Positions 32,455 through 41,840 of a stretch of DNA of 64,000 nucleotides are shown in pieces (position 1 is the stretch's first letter; every line of letters starts with the position of its first letter). This DNA comes from CAADGU01 sp964581605 (lineage in GTDB: Bacteria > Chloroflexota > Anaerolineae > Promineifilales > Promineifilaceae): the NCBI GenBank assembly GCA_964581605.1, contig CAZOPF010000001.1, positions 1 through 64,000 of the forward strand, given 5' to 3'. A program made the position numbers and the translations under genes. A model generated the notes under the pieces. It was not told the origin of the DNA and did no database searches. It worked only from the letters and a program-made list of their open reading frames with translations.

Positions 32455-35223
32455 ATGTCCCGTCACACTCGTCTCGCATTGGCCGGCGCCGCCATTTTAC
32501 TATTGGTCACCTGCCTGGCCGGGCTGATTTATCTCCTTTCCACCTACCCTCTATTTACACGGTCGTCACCGGTCAGTACGCCTGTTGGCTGGTCAGGTCT
32601 GCCTGTGCCGGCCGTCTTGCACCCCCATTGGGCCAGTTTCACAGCACCCCAGGCAATCCATGATGTGGCCTTGCACGACGGTCTGCTTTGGGCTGCTACC
32701 GATGGCGGTGTGGTGGTTTGGGATTGGGTAACAGGTATATCTGCTCGCTTTACCAGTGAGTATGGTCTGGCGGAAAATGTTGTTACCAGCACGGCCGTTG
32801 GCACAGATGGCGCATTATGGTTTGGCACAGCCACAGCTGGTCTGAGCCGATACGATGGCTCCAGCTGGCGCACCTTTAGCACCGCCGATGGCTTGCCTGC
32901 AAACCACATTTCTGATCTGGCAGTAACAGCCGATGGCACCGTTTGGGCGGCCACCACTGCCGGCATTGGGCAGTATGATGGCCGTCGCTGGTATGCCCAC
33001 ACACGCACCCGCAGCTTCTTTCAACTGCCCGGAGATGAGGTGAGGGCACTGGCCGTAGCTCCCGATGGCGTGGTGGTGTGGGCGGCCACAAATGAAGGAG
33101 TGGCACGGTGGAACGGCCGTCGTTGGGAATCGTTGGCGCACACGGGCAGCCAGGGCATCAATGACATCCAGGACATTGCCATCACCCCCGATGGCCTGGT
33201 GTGGGCAGCCACGCCCGGCGGCCTGAAACAATATGACGGCCGCCAGTGGCATATCTTCACCACCGGGGATGGGCTGGCCAGCGACGCGCTGCGGCAGGTA
33301 ACGGCCGCGCCCGACAACACCCTCTGGCTGGCCTATGCAGACCCGGCCGATGGGGTAACGCTGTTCGACGCCACCGGGGCGGTGCCGACCGCACAAACAG
33401 CCGCCCTTCCTGTGGCCGCGCTACAAGTGGCGGCCGTGCTCCCGGATGGGCTGCTATTTTCCATACCAGGCGGCCTGTTTTATGCTGATACCGGCGGGGC
33501 AGGCCGGCTGTTCCGCGCCCCGGCCGATTTGCCCACGCACGAACTTACCGGATTAGTAGTGGCAGATAGCGGTGTGTGGGCGGCCGGCGGCCGCAGCATG
33601 AGCCGCTTTGATGGCGCCGCCTGGCACACCTATACGGCCACACAGGGTTTGCCAGACATGGCTACGGCCGCCCTCACCCTTGATCCCCACGGAGAGCCGG
33701 TGATGGCGCTGGCCTCTGCCAGCCAGAGCATCGCTCGCTATAACCCGGCGCAAGATAGGTGGGAAATGATTGCCTGCCCGTTGGACGGGCCGCCAGCGGC
33801 GGCCGTGCGGGCCGGGTTACAGACGGCCGATGGCACGCCCAACGGCGCGTTCTGGTTTGCCACCCCTGAAGGATTGGCCCGCACAGATGGCGAAGAGTGG
33901 CAAATTTTTACCAGCGCCGATGGCCTGCCGTCTGACAATGTACAAACGCTGGCAACCGATGGCCAGCGGCTTTGGGTGGGCACGGATGCGGGGTTGAGCC
34001 TTTACCAGGATGGCCTCTGGCAGACGGTGCTGGTGGATGATGTGCGGGCGTTGAGCCGGGGGCCGGATGGGGCGCTCTGGTATTTTAGTGAGACAGGGTT
34101 GTTTCAACTGATAGACGGCCGTAGCCCAACTGCTATCCCTTTGCCACCTGTGAACCAGGTGTATGACCAATGGGCGGCGGCTGATGGTTTCTGGATAGCG
34201 ACTGACGCAGGCGTGTTTTTTTGGCCGACGCAGGGTGATGGGGTGGGGGCGTGGCAAACTTTCCCGACGGCCGATGGGCAACCGATGGGCGAGGTAACGG
34301 CACTGGCAATGGCCGCTGATGGGGTGATGTGGGCGGGAACGGGCCAGGGGGTATGGCAATTGGCAGCCGGGGCGTGGGGGCTGCGGCCGTTGCCGGAATT
34401 GGCAGCGGATGGGCCGATTACGCGGCTGGTTGCAGCGGCCGACGGCTCTTTGTTTGTAGGCCTGTATGAGGGGCGGGTGTATCGGGTGGTGAATGGGCAG
34501 ACAACCGCAGAAAACCCCGTGCTTTTGGGGGATGAATATGCGCCAGTGAGCGCCATTTTGCTACCAGGCGATGCGCTCTGGCTGGCTCATTTTGGCGGTG
34601 GCGTATCTCGTGGCGTGGGGCTGCCGGGGGAACGGACATGGCATCGTTTTGAAACGGACGACCGCCAGGAGATGCAGGTGAATAGTGTGGCGGCCGCGCT
34701 CCGCACTTTCTGGCTGGGAACGGACAAGGGGTTGCTTGTTATTACCGGGCAGGACGGGGATTGGCGCTGCCAGTTAGAGTGGCGCGGTGAACCGCCGGAT
34801 TGGGCCGGGGTGTTGGTAGACCATGCCGGGCAGGTGTGGGGGGTGAATGGGCAAACATTTTGGCGGTTGTCGGCCGGGGAGAAGGTGCGCTCTGGGGTGT
34901 TGGCAAGCCCGGTGACGGCCGTTGCCCCCGATGGCGCGGTATGGGTGGTAACGGCCAATGGGTTGGTGCGCCATGCCAACGGCCGCCGCCAACTGGTGGA
35001 GACGGCCGCGATTACCGGGCAGATAACGGCAGTGGCGCCGGCCGCCCATGGCGTGCTTTGGGTGGGTACGACGGATGGGCTGTTTGGGTATGACGGCCGC
35101 GACTGGACGCATTACACAGCGGCGGATGGTCTGGCGGCGAACCATGTCACCCACGTGGCGGCCGCGCCGGATGGCTCGGTTTGGGTTGGTACAGTGGGCG
35201 GGGTGAGTTGGTTACGGCCGTAG
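32455..35223 (+). CDS. Two-component regulator propeller (Reg_prop) protein, membrane-anchored
   Basis: A 922-residue protein when read from ATG 32455. One N-terminal membrane helix (ALAGAAILLLVTCLAGLIYLLS) is followed by about 15-20 repeats of the Reg_prop type, for example LWFGTATAGLSRYDGSSWRTFSTADGLPANHI, each with W-x-G-T or W-A-A-T, GL and YDG-W. They form beta-propellers outside the membrane, which often sense sugars in two-component systems. No kinase, regulator or DNA-binding domain follows, unlike most Reg_prop sensors. It probably hands its signal to another protein; the upstream histidine kinase is a candidate but this is inference. The DNA is rich in ACGGCCGT octamers. Confidence 0.82.
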   Translation: MSRHTRLALAGAAILLLVTCLAGLIYLLSTYPLFTRSSPVSTPVGWSGLPVPAVLHPHWASFTAPQAIHDVALHDGLLWAATDGGVVVWDWVTGISARFTSEYGLAENVVTSTAVGTDGALWFGTATAGLSRYDGSSWRTFSTADGLPANHISDLAVTADGTVWAATTAGIGQYDGRRWYAHTRTRSFFQLPGDEVRALAVAPDGVVVWAATNEGVARWNGRRWESLAHTGSQGINDIQDIAITPDGLVWAATPGGLKQYDGRQWHIFTTGDGLASDALRQVTAAPDNTLWLAYADPADGVTLFDATGAVPTAQTAALPVAALQVAAVLPDGLLFSIPGGLFYADTGGAGRLFRAPADLPTHELTGLVVADSGVWAAGGRSMSRFDGAAWHTYTATQGLPDMATAALTLDPHGEPVMALASASQSIARYNPAQDRWEMIACPLDGPPAAAVRAGLQTADGTPNGAFWFATPEGLARTDGEEWQIFTSADGLPSDNVQTLATDGQRLWVGTDAGLSLYQDGLWQTVLVDDVRALSRGPDGALWYFSETGLFQLIDGRSPTAIPLPPVNQVYDQWAAADGFWIATDAGVFFWPTQGDGVGAWQTFPTADGQPMGEVTALAMAADGVMWAGTGQGVWQLAAGAWGLRPLPELAADGPITRLVAAADGSLFVGLYEGRVYRVVNGQTTAENPVLLGDEYAPVSAILLPGDALWLAHFGGGVSRGVGLPGERTWHRFETDDRQEMQVNSVAAALRTFWLGTDKGLLVITGQDGDWRCQLEWRGEPPDWAGVLVDHAGQVWGVNGQTFWRLSAGEKVRSGVLASPVTAVAPDGAVWVVTANGLVRHANGRRQLVETAAITGQITAVAPAAHGVLWVGTTDGLFGYDGRDWTHYTAADGLAANHVTHVAAAPDGSVWVGTVGGVSWLRP

Positions 35224-35270
35224 TGGTGGGGAAGACAAAGGTGAACAGTGAAGAGGTGGGGTGTAGGGTG

Positions 35271-36020
35271 TTACGGTTTTTCAGTTACCACCCGGTCTAC
35301 AATTTCTTGCAGACTGGCAAAGTGGGAGCCTTTCCAATAAATCTGCCCACATGCCTGGCATTCGCGGAATTCGTCAAAATAGAGGCTGGTTTTAGGCTGG
35401 AGGCGGTGGGCGATTTGCTGCTTGGGGATGGTATGTAGGCGGCCGTTGCAGTTCAGGCAGCGTGTCCAGGGATGCACATGCTGGTGAAGATGGTAGCGGT
35501 GGAGTACGGCGGTGAGTTGCTGTTCCGTATTGGTGGTATGCAGGCAGTACCCATAGGTGATGATGCTGCGCATCAGCAGCCCCCGGTCACGGGTGAGCAT
35601 GATCCGGTTTTCGGCATAGGCTATTTGGGCCAGTTCAGCATCGTCCAGATGGGCGCGAGGATAGAGCGTATCAATACCCAGCAGGCGCATGAGCCGGGCC
35701 AATTTCCCCAGGTGATTGTCCAGAATAAAACGAGGCGGGTGGGGAAGTGGCGGCCGTAGCGGTGGTAGTGCGGAGATGTCAATCTGGTAAAAGGCCGGAT
35801 ACACACTCACCCGGTCGCCTGGTTGTACCATTACCTCGAATCCGGCCGGTTCACCATTGATGAGGATGAGTTCCACATCGGTGTGGGGAATTCGCACGGC
35901 CTCTATCAGGTGTTTGATTGTCTGTGGTTCGGTGAAAGGATAGATCAACGGCCGCTGCCGCATCTCTGGCGGCAAAAAATCGTTCAACTCAGCGTAAAAG
36001 CGAAAGGTTGCCTCACTCAT
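35271..36020 (-). CDS. Mut7-C RNase domain protein with N-terminal ubiquitin-like domain
   Basis: A 249-residue protein starting at ATG 36020, five bases after the ABC exporter stop. Residues 5-85 form a ThiS/MoaD-like ubiquitin-fold domain (FRFYAELNDFLPPEMRQRP...ELILINGEPAGFEVMVQPGDRVSVYP). Residues 95-240 match Mut7-C: FILDNHLGKLARLMRLLGIDTLYPRAHLDDAELAQIA, ENRIMLTRDRGLLMR, and a zinc ribbon CLNCNG...CQACGQIYW. Mut7-C is a PIN-like RNase domain, and fusions with a ubiquitin-like domain are known in bacteria. It is the last gene of a minus-strand run after the ABC pair. Co-transcription is likely; a functional link to the exporter is not evident. Confidence 0.88.
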   Translation of the reverse strand: MSEATFRFYAELNDFLPPEMRQRPLIYPFTEPQTIKHLIEAVRIPHTDVELILINGEPAGFEVMVQPGDRVSVYPAFYQIDISALPPLRPPLPHPPRFILDNHLGKLARLMRLLGIDTLYPRAHLDDAELAQIAYAENRIMLTRDRGLLMRSIITYGYCLHTTNTEQQLTAVLHRYHLHQHVHPWTRCLNCNGRLHTIPKQQIAHRLQPKTSLYFDEFRECQACGQIYWKGSHFASLQEIVDRVVTEKP

Positions 36021-36025
36021 CGCTA

Positions 36026-37822
36026 TCAAGCAAGTTCATAATCCGGGCTTTGGTGGCGGAAGTAGGCGTCGTACAGGTCGGCATAGTGGCCGCGCCGGGA
36101 CATCAGGCTGGCATGGCTGCCTTCCTCGATGATCTGCCCCTGCTGCAAGACGATGATCCGGTCGGCGTGTTTGATGGTGGAGAGGCGGTGGGCGATGATC
36201 ACGGCCGTGCGCCCCGCCAATACCGTCTCCAACCCTTCCTGAATTTGCGCTTCCGCCAATGGGTCTACGCTGGCGGTGGCCTCATCCAATATCAGGATGG
36301 CCGGGTCTTGCAGCAGCACCCGCGCCAGAGCGATCAACTGCCGCTGCCCCATGGAAAGCCCACGCCCGCCTTCGCCAACGGCCGTCTCCAACCCCTGTGG
36401 CAACGTCTCCAGCCAGTCGCCGTGCCCGATGCTCTCTGCCACCTGGCGCACTTCTGCGTCGGTGGACTCTGGCCGGGCATAGCGGATATTGTCCGCCACT
36501 GTGCCCGTGAACAGGAAGGGGGATTGGGGCACAATGCCTAACTGCCGCCGGTAACTGTCCAGGTCAAAACAGCGCACATCACGGCCGTCTACCAACAACT
36601 GCCCACCCTGAAACTCATAAAAACGGGCGATCAGCCGCCCCAGGCTGGACTTGCCCGCGCCAGTATGCCCCACCAGGGCGATAGTCTCGCCAGCTTCAAT
36701 GGTCAGGTTGAAGTCGTTGAGCACCTGCTCCTGTTCGGTGTAGCGGAACTGCATGTGGCGGAATTCAATACGGCCGTCTAGCGGCGGCGCGGGCTGGTTG
36801 TCAATCTGCACCACCCGCGCGTCGGCGTCAATCAGGGCAAAAACCCGCTCACTGGAAGCCAGCCCTAACTGGAACTGGCTCCAAAAGGAGGCGATGCCGG
36901 TGAGTGGGAACCAGAAGAGGCTCATGGCCTGCACAAACAAAAACCAGTCGCCGGGCGAAATGTCCCCATCCAGCGCCTGTGTACCGCCAAAGTAGACGAT
37001 GACGGCCGTGCCCAACCCGGCAATAAACACCAGAATGGGGAAGATGGCGCTGAAGACAAAGCCCTGCCGCACCTGCACCTGGTACGCCTGCTCGTTCACA
37101 TCGGTGAACTCGTCATACACCGTCTGCTCCTGCCGGAAATTTTTGGCCACGGAGATGCCGCTGATCGTCTCCTGCACGGTGGCGTTCACCGTGGCCAGCA
37201 GCCGCTGCGCCTGCTGCGTGGTGCGCCGTGCCACCCGCCGGAACGCCAGCGCCGCCCCCACAATGAAGGGCGCCATAGCCAGCGCCAGCCAGGTCAGCCG
37301 GGCATTGATGGTAAACAGGTAGCCGACAATCAAAATGACCAGCAAGACCTGGCTGATCAAATTCAGCGTCAGCGTGACCACATTGGAGAAGTCCTGCGTA
37401 TCCGAGGTGACGCGGCTGACGATCTTGCCGGAGGGGAATTCATCGTAGAAAGACATATCGCGGGACATGACGGCCGTAAACGCTTCCGACCGCAGTTGCA
37501 GCACCACATCCCCCACCGACCGCGCCGTATACCACTGGCGCACAAAATTAAAACACCACGATAAAACCGTTGCCCCCAAAATCAGAAACATAAGGGTACT
37601 GATGGCGGTGGTGGCCTGATTGCCGGTAATCTCATCAATCCCCTGAGAGACGAGAACCGGCAGCACCATATCCATCACCGCATTCAAAACAATCATGCCC
37701 GTGATCAGTACCACCCGCCCCACCTGCGGCCGAAAATAACGGCCAATCCGCCGCATCAACTGCCGGTCGCTATACTGCCGGTCATACGCCTCGGCATCAA
37801 TGCCATCCATGATGAAACCCAT
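36026..37822 (-). CDS. ABC exporter half-transporter, canonical-site subunit
   Basis: A 598-residue half-transporter (TMD about 30-320, NBD about 350-590). Walker A is GHTGAGKSS, the signature is LSMGQ (non-standard), and Walker B ILILDEATASVD has the catalytic Glu. GGAGG five bases before the ATG at 37822 fixes the start. It follows the 37911-39704 half-transporter after 88 bases; that partner has LSGGQ and LILDDATSAVD with Asp for Glu. Together they fit a heterodimeric exporter with one degenerate site. It closely resembles the 40-1875 protein. The transported substrate is unknown. Confidence 0.94.
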   Translation of the reverse strand: MGFIMDGIDAEAYDRQYSDRQLMRRIGRYFRPQVGRVVLITGMIVLNAVMDMVLPVLVSQGIDEITGNQATTAISTLMFLILGATVLSWCFNFVRQWYTARSVGDVVLQLRSEAFTAVMSRDMSFYDEFPSGKIVSRVTSDTQDFSNVVTLTLNLISQVLLVILIVGYLFTINARLTWLALAMAPFIVGAALAFRRVARRTTQQAQRLLATVNATVQETISGISVAKNFRQEQTVYDEFTDVNEQAYQVQVRQGFVFSAIFPILVFIAGLGTAVIVYFGGTQALDGDISPGDWFLFVQAMSLFWFPLTGIASFWSQFQLGLASSERVFALIDADARVVQIDNQPAPPLDGRIEFRHMQFRYTEQEQVLNDFNLTIEAGETIALVGHTGAGKSSLGRLIARFYEFQGGQLLVDGRDVRCFDLDSYRRQLGIVPQSPFLFTGTVADNIRYARPESTDAEVRQVAESIGHGDWLETLPQGLETAVGEGGRGLSMGQRQLIALARVLLQDPAILILDEATASVDPLAEAQIQEGLETVLAGRTAVIIAHRLSTIKHADRIIVLQQGQIIEEGSHASLMSRRGHYADLYDAYFRHQSPDYELA

Positions 37823-37832
37823 GTTTCCTCCA

Positions 37833-37908
37833 GTAATTAGGAATTATGAATTAGGAATTATGAAGGTTGCTCCCCATTCATAATTCATAATTCATAATTC
37901 CTAATTTC
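37833..37908. repeat. Heptad repeats in inverted arms
   Basis: Left arm GAATTATGAATTAGGAATTATGAA (7-base register, 37833-37864); right arm TTCATAATTCATAATTCATAATTCC (37877-37908), complementary. It fills the gap between the two ABC genes. Confidence 0.75.
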
Positions 37909-37910
37909 TT

Positions 37911-39704
37911 CTATATGTCGTATCGCGCAAAAATCCGTTGGTACAGGTCCGATGTCGCCATCAACTCGTGGTGTGTACCCTGGGCCACAATCTCGCCCTG
38001 GCGGATGAGCAGCACCCGGTCAGCCCGGCGAATTTGTGACAGGCGGTGGGTGATGAGCAGGGTGGTGCGCCCTTCCAAAATGCGTTTGATCGCTTTTTGG
38101 ATTTCGTCCTCGGTGGCGCTGTCTACGGCGCTGGTGGCGTCGTCCAGGATAAGGATGCGCGGATCGGTGAGCAAAGCGCGGGCGATGGCAATACGCTGGC
38201 GCTGCCCACCGGACAGGGTGACGCCCCGTTCGCCTACGATGGTGTCGTAGCCGTCCTTGAAGTTCATGATGAACTGGTGCGCCTGTGCTTCTTTGGCGGC
38301 ACGGATGATGTCTTCGCGGCTCACCTGCTGCCCCAGGCCGAAAGCGATGTTTTCGGCCACGCTGCGCGAGAAGAGGAAGATGTCTTGTTCGATGATGGAG
38401 ATTTGCGAACGGAGGCTGTGCATGTTCCAATCGCGGATGTCACGGCCGTCAATCATAATTCTACCGCCCGTCACATCATACGTCCGGTTCACTAGCTTTG
38501 TCAGGGTGGTCTTGCCTGACCCCGTTTGCCCCACAATGGCAATCGTCTCGCCAGGTTCGGCAGTGAAGGAGATGCGATGCAGCAGGTCACGGCCGCTGTC
38601 AAAATGACGAAAGCTGACATTTTCAAAAACCAGTTCGCCGCGCATGGGGGCCACATGACCGGCGGCGTTTTCGTCCAGTTCCGTCTCCGTTTGCAGCAGT
38701 TCTAGAATGCGCCCCGCCCCGGCCAGCCCCATCTGCACCAGGTAGAACGTGAAGAAGGAGCTAAACGCCGGCCAGCGCAGCACCCACATCAGCCCCATAA
38801 AGGCGATGAGGTCGCTGATGCTGATCTGGCCCAGATTGTACAGATAGACGGCCTGTAAAAAGCCGCCAGCAATGGCAACGCCAATGAGCAGGGTGGGCAG
38901 GTAACGTGCCTGCACTTCGCCCTCTTTGACAAAGGCGTCGCGGTATTGGCGGGCGTCGCGCAAAAATTTGCCCAACTCTTGTTTGTCTTGGGAAGCGGCT
39001 TTGACCACTTCAATGCCGGACACAGCTTCGTTGAGGGTGGCGTTCATGTTGCCAAAGCGGGCGCGTACCTGCTCGGAAACGGGTTCGAGCTGGTGCATAT
39101 AGTGGCGCACGGCGAAGTAGTAAAAGAAACAAAAAGTGAGGGGGGCCAGCAGCAGGCGCGGGTCAATGAAGCCGATGAAGAGGATGGGGATGAAGATGGC
39201 CATCATGGAGTCATAAAGCAGGCTGAAGCCGGGCATCATCATTTCGTTGACAAAGCGCACATCGTTGGCGGCGCGAGCCATGATGTCACCGACGCGCTGC
39301 TGGTTGTGGAAGGTTTGGCTCTTACCCAGCAGGTTCAGGTAGAGTTCATCACGGCCGTCGCGCTCCAACCGTTTAGCCACCATCTCCATGCTAAACGAGG
39401 CCAGGGCGTCGCAGAAGAAGCGACCAACGGCCAGTCCGACCAGCGTCAAGGCGATCAGGGCGATAGTGTAGTAGGGATCGGGCACGGCCGTTTCACCCGT
39501 CACCACGCCAAACGCCGCCCCAATCTGGCTGGGGATAGTGGCGTTGAAAATGTTGGTTACAGTCATGCCCACAAAAAACGCAACCAGCAGCAGCTTGTAC
39601 CGCGCCAGATGAGACAACACCCACCGCACCGGGCTGGCCTGGTTGTAGGTGTGTGCCGTTTCCACACGAAACTCGGTTTTGGGTAAAGCTAGTTGGGCTG
39701 CCAT
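37911..39704 (-). CDS. ABC exporter half-transporter, degenerate-site subunit
   Basis: A 597-residue half-transporter when read from ATG 39704, which is preceded by AAGGAG. Six membrane helices are followed by an NBD with Walker A GQTGSGKTT (about 391), LSGGQRQRI and Walker B ILILDDATSAVD, where Asp replaces the catalytic Glu. The degenerate Glu paired with an intact LSGGQ, and the partner's intact Glu paired with an altered signature, match heterodimeric exporters such as the TM287/288 type. It is the first of three co-directional genes (with 36026-37822 and the Mut7-C gene). Confidence 0.94.
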   Translation of the reverse strand: MAAQLALPKTEFRVETAHTYNQASPVRWVLSHLARYKLLLVAFFVGMTVTNIFNATIPSQIGAAFGVVTGETAVPDPYYTIALIALTLVGLAVGRFFCDALASFSMEMVAKRLERDGRDELYLNLLGKSQTFHNQQRVGDIMARAANDVRFVNEMMMPGFSLLYDSMMAIFIPILFIGFIDPRLLLAPLTFCFFYYFAVRHYMHQLEPVSEQVRARFGNMNATLNEAVSGIEVVKAASQDKQELGKFLRDARQYRDAFVKEGEVQARYLPTLLIGVAIAGGFLQAVYLYNLGQISISDLIAFMGLMWVLRWPAFSSFFTFYLVQMGLAGAGRILELLQTETELDENAAGHVAPMRGELVFENVSFRHFDSGRDLLHRISFTAEPGETIAIVGQTGSGKTTLTKLVNRTYDVTGGRIMIDGRDIRDWNMHSLRSQISIIEQDIFLFSRSVAENIAFGLGQQVSREDIIRAAKEAQAHQFIMNFKDGYDTIVGERGVTLSGGQRQRIAIARALLTDPRILILDDATSAVDSATEDEIQKAIKRILEGRTTLLITHRLSQIRRADRVLLIRQGEIVAQGTHHELMATSDLYQRIFARYDI

Positions 39705-40183
39705 AAAACTCCTTGTGGGGCGATTTTGCAAAATCGCCCAAATCAACAGAACATCCATTCTACTCTATCATAAGATTCTTGACATCCTGTGTCTTGTTTT
39801 GGGTGGCAGGGCCATCACAAAGAAATTTGCCAAAGAGAAAAAATCCTGGTAAGCGCCGCCCATACAAGAGATCAGGAGTCCTTAATTGATAGAGATATTG
39901 ACCTGTAAGGCATGGATCAGCAACTTCTCCCCCATGCCTTGCCCGCCAGAACATAGACTAAATTCCTATTCACAAACCTTTGTGCATTTATTATTCTTGG
40001 AAGCGGGAAGGGGTGCATCCCCATTGTGAAAACGTAAAGTTAATGATCACCTTTGTTTGATAGTAAAGTGTTCACCCCACAAGATTGTGTCATTAGCACT
40101 AAAGCATAAGGCTGGGCTAATCCTTGTAACCCAAATTATTCCTTAAGCAATGTTATCGGCTGTATAAGACGAACAATTTACTC
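39705..40183. other. Intergenic region before the diterpene genes
   Basis: A 479-base AT-rich gap between the divergent ABC and cyclase genes. It holds a 9-bp inverted repeat AAGGCATGG (39907-39915)/CCATGCCTT (39932-39940). TTGACATCC near 39777 could be part of a promoter, but no matching -10 is evident. No octamer is visible here. It marks the start of the low-GC island. Confidence 0.5.
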
Positions 40184-41746
40184 ATGTACACAATTGATAA
40201 AATACTGGGGTCGAAGATGAAGTTACATAGCAATCTACATAATGAATTAGGGCAATCGGGTTTAATTTCACCAGAGGCTTATAGCACGGCCTGGGTGGCT
40301 ATGGTACCAGATAAGAACGATTTGAACCGCCCAGCATGGCCGCAAGCAGTTGAGTACTTGCGTATGCACCAATTAGAAGATGGTGGTTGGGGGGAATCCT
40401 CGGTCTGTTTTGCGCATGAGCGCCTGATTTCTACATTGGCAGCCATTCTGGCATTTTCAGTTTGGCAAAATCCTGAGGATGATCATTACATTTCTGGTGG
40501 AGTAAAAGCAATTCATGGTTATGTTGATCAATTAGCGTTTGAACGAGAAGAGCCGATTGGATTTGAGCTATTGCTGCCAGCTCTGTTAGAAAAGTTAGAG
40601 CCTTACAATTTGAATCTACCAATACAACTCTGGTCAGATGAACTGAAACGAATCACAGCGAAGAAGATGTCGTTGATAGGCAGACTAGAGATAGATTATG
40701 CACAACCACGCACCTGGTGGTTTAGTATGGAGATTTTGCCAGATGACCGGCTGGTGGAAATTGACGAACGTATTTTAGATCGATTTGGGTCTATTGCTAC
40801 TTCAACAGCAACGACGGCCGCCTATTTGCGGGCATTGCGTTTACACGGCCGTGACTCAGCACAAGCTACCGCTTTTCTAAACCACGTCCTCAAATTAGGT
40901 AAGGGAGGGGTAGGTTTTTGTTGGCCCGTTGAGATTTTTGAGCTAACCTGGGTTTTAGATAGTTTTCGCCGGGCCGGATTTTCACCTACTGATCGGGAAA
41001 TAGCACCGTTAGTAAAAGAATTGGCCCGCAATTATGAAATGCCGCCAGCCGGATTGTCTTGGAGCCGGGTATTTCCGGTCAATGACAGTGATAATACGGC
41101 GACAGGCTATGCTGTGCTGCGTTGGGCCGGCTACAAGCCATGTGATCAGCCATTGCTCAAATTTTGGGATACAAATTACTTCTTCACTTATTTGGATGAA
41201 CGCACACCTTCGGTTTCAGCTAATGTGCATGCTTTAATGGCTCTCCGTCATAATTTGGCAAGCTATGAGCATAAGCAGTTAGCGATTCGTGTTACGCAAT
41301 GGTTGCGTGACCAGTTTGAGCGCCATAACCAGCTTAATGACAAGTGGCATATCTCACCATTGTATGTTACCTCACGTGCTATTTCTTCGCTTGCAGGTTG
41401 GGATGATGAACTGGCCCAACGTTGTGTAGATTATGTGCTAGAGAAACAAGACATTAACGGCGGTTGGGGAAGTGGTGTGAATCCGAATATGGAGGAAACC
41501 AGTTTTGCTGTATTAGGGTTAGTTGCTGCTGCGCAAGCTGGTTTAGCAGTAGATGGAGCTTCCTTGAAACTGGCAGACCACTTTATTCGCCATAATAACC
41601 TACATCGTCCGTCAGCACGATTATGGATCGGGAAAACATTGTACCAACCGATAGGTGTTACCATGGGTACCGTCTATGCTGCCCAGGTAGCATTGGCAAG
41701 ACATCAAGCCTATCAATGGTCGCATTCCCTTTCAGTGCGTATGTGA
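40184..41746 (+). CDS. Class II diterpene cyclase (labda-type, copalyl/kolavenyl diphosphate synthase-like)
   Basis: A 520-residue protein of the bacterial class II terpene cyclase family. The opening SPEAYSTAWVAMVP matches the SAYDTAW motif; QLEDGGWGE and later EKQDINGGWG match the QxxDGGWG repeats. The catalytic motif DSDNTA (301-306) replaces the usual DxDDTA: the middle Asp (D303), the proton donor, is kept, but the fourth position is Asn. KWHISPLYVTSRA also fits. Such enzymes cyclise GGPP to a bicyclic diphosphate. Only 1.2 kb downstream lies an Rv3378c-type diterpene synthase, which would use that product. The gene is AT-rich, unlike the surrounding genome. The family is confident; the exact product is not. 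Confidence 0.88.
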   Translation: MYTIDKILGSKMKLHSNLHNELGQSGLISPEAYSTAWVAMVPDKNDLNRPAWPQAVEYLRMHQLEDGGWGESSVCFAHERLISTLAAILAFSVWQNPEDDHYISGGVKAIHGYVDQLAFEREEPIGFELLLPALLEKLEPYNLNLPIQLWSDELKRITAKKMSLIGRLEIDYAQPRTWWFSMEILPDDRLVEIDERILDRFGSIATSTATTAAYLRALRLHGRDSAQATAFLNHVLKLGKGGVGFCWPVEIFELTWVLDSFRRAGFSPTDREIAPLVKELARNYEMPPAGLSWSRVFPVNDSDNTATGYAVLRWAGYKPCDQPLLKFWDTNYFFTYLDERTPSVSANVHALMALRHNLASYEHKQLAIRVTQWLRDQFERHNQLNDKWHISPLYVTSRAISSLAGWDDELAQRCVDYVLEKQDINGGWGSGVNPNMEETSFAVLGLVAAAQAGLAVDGASLKLADHFIRHNNLHRPSARLWIGKTLYQPIGVTMGTVYAAQVALARHQAYQWSHSLSVRM

Positions 41747-41780
41747 ATGGCGGCTATGGCTTCACATTGTCCCCAATAAA

Positions 41781-41810
41781 AAAAGCCCTTCTTGTAACAG
41801 AAGGGCTTTT
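41781..41810. terminator. Bidirectional intrinsic terminator
   Basis: AAAAGCCCTTCT (41781-41792)/AGAAGGGCTTTT (41799-41810), loop TGTAAC, with A and T runs on both sides. It lies between the convergent cyclase gene and the secreted-protein gene and can serve both. Confidence 0.9.
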
Positions 41811-41840
41811 TAGTTTCAAAAATCTGGACAAAGATTACTA

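Noticed and set aside
38946..39686. Open frame of 246 codons on the plus strand inside the ABC exporter gene
   Set aside because: It is the antisense shadow of the transporter; no family features.
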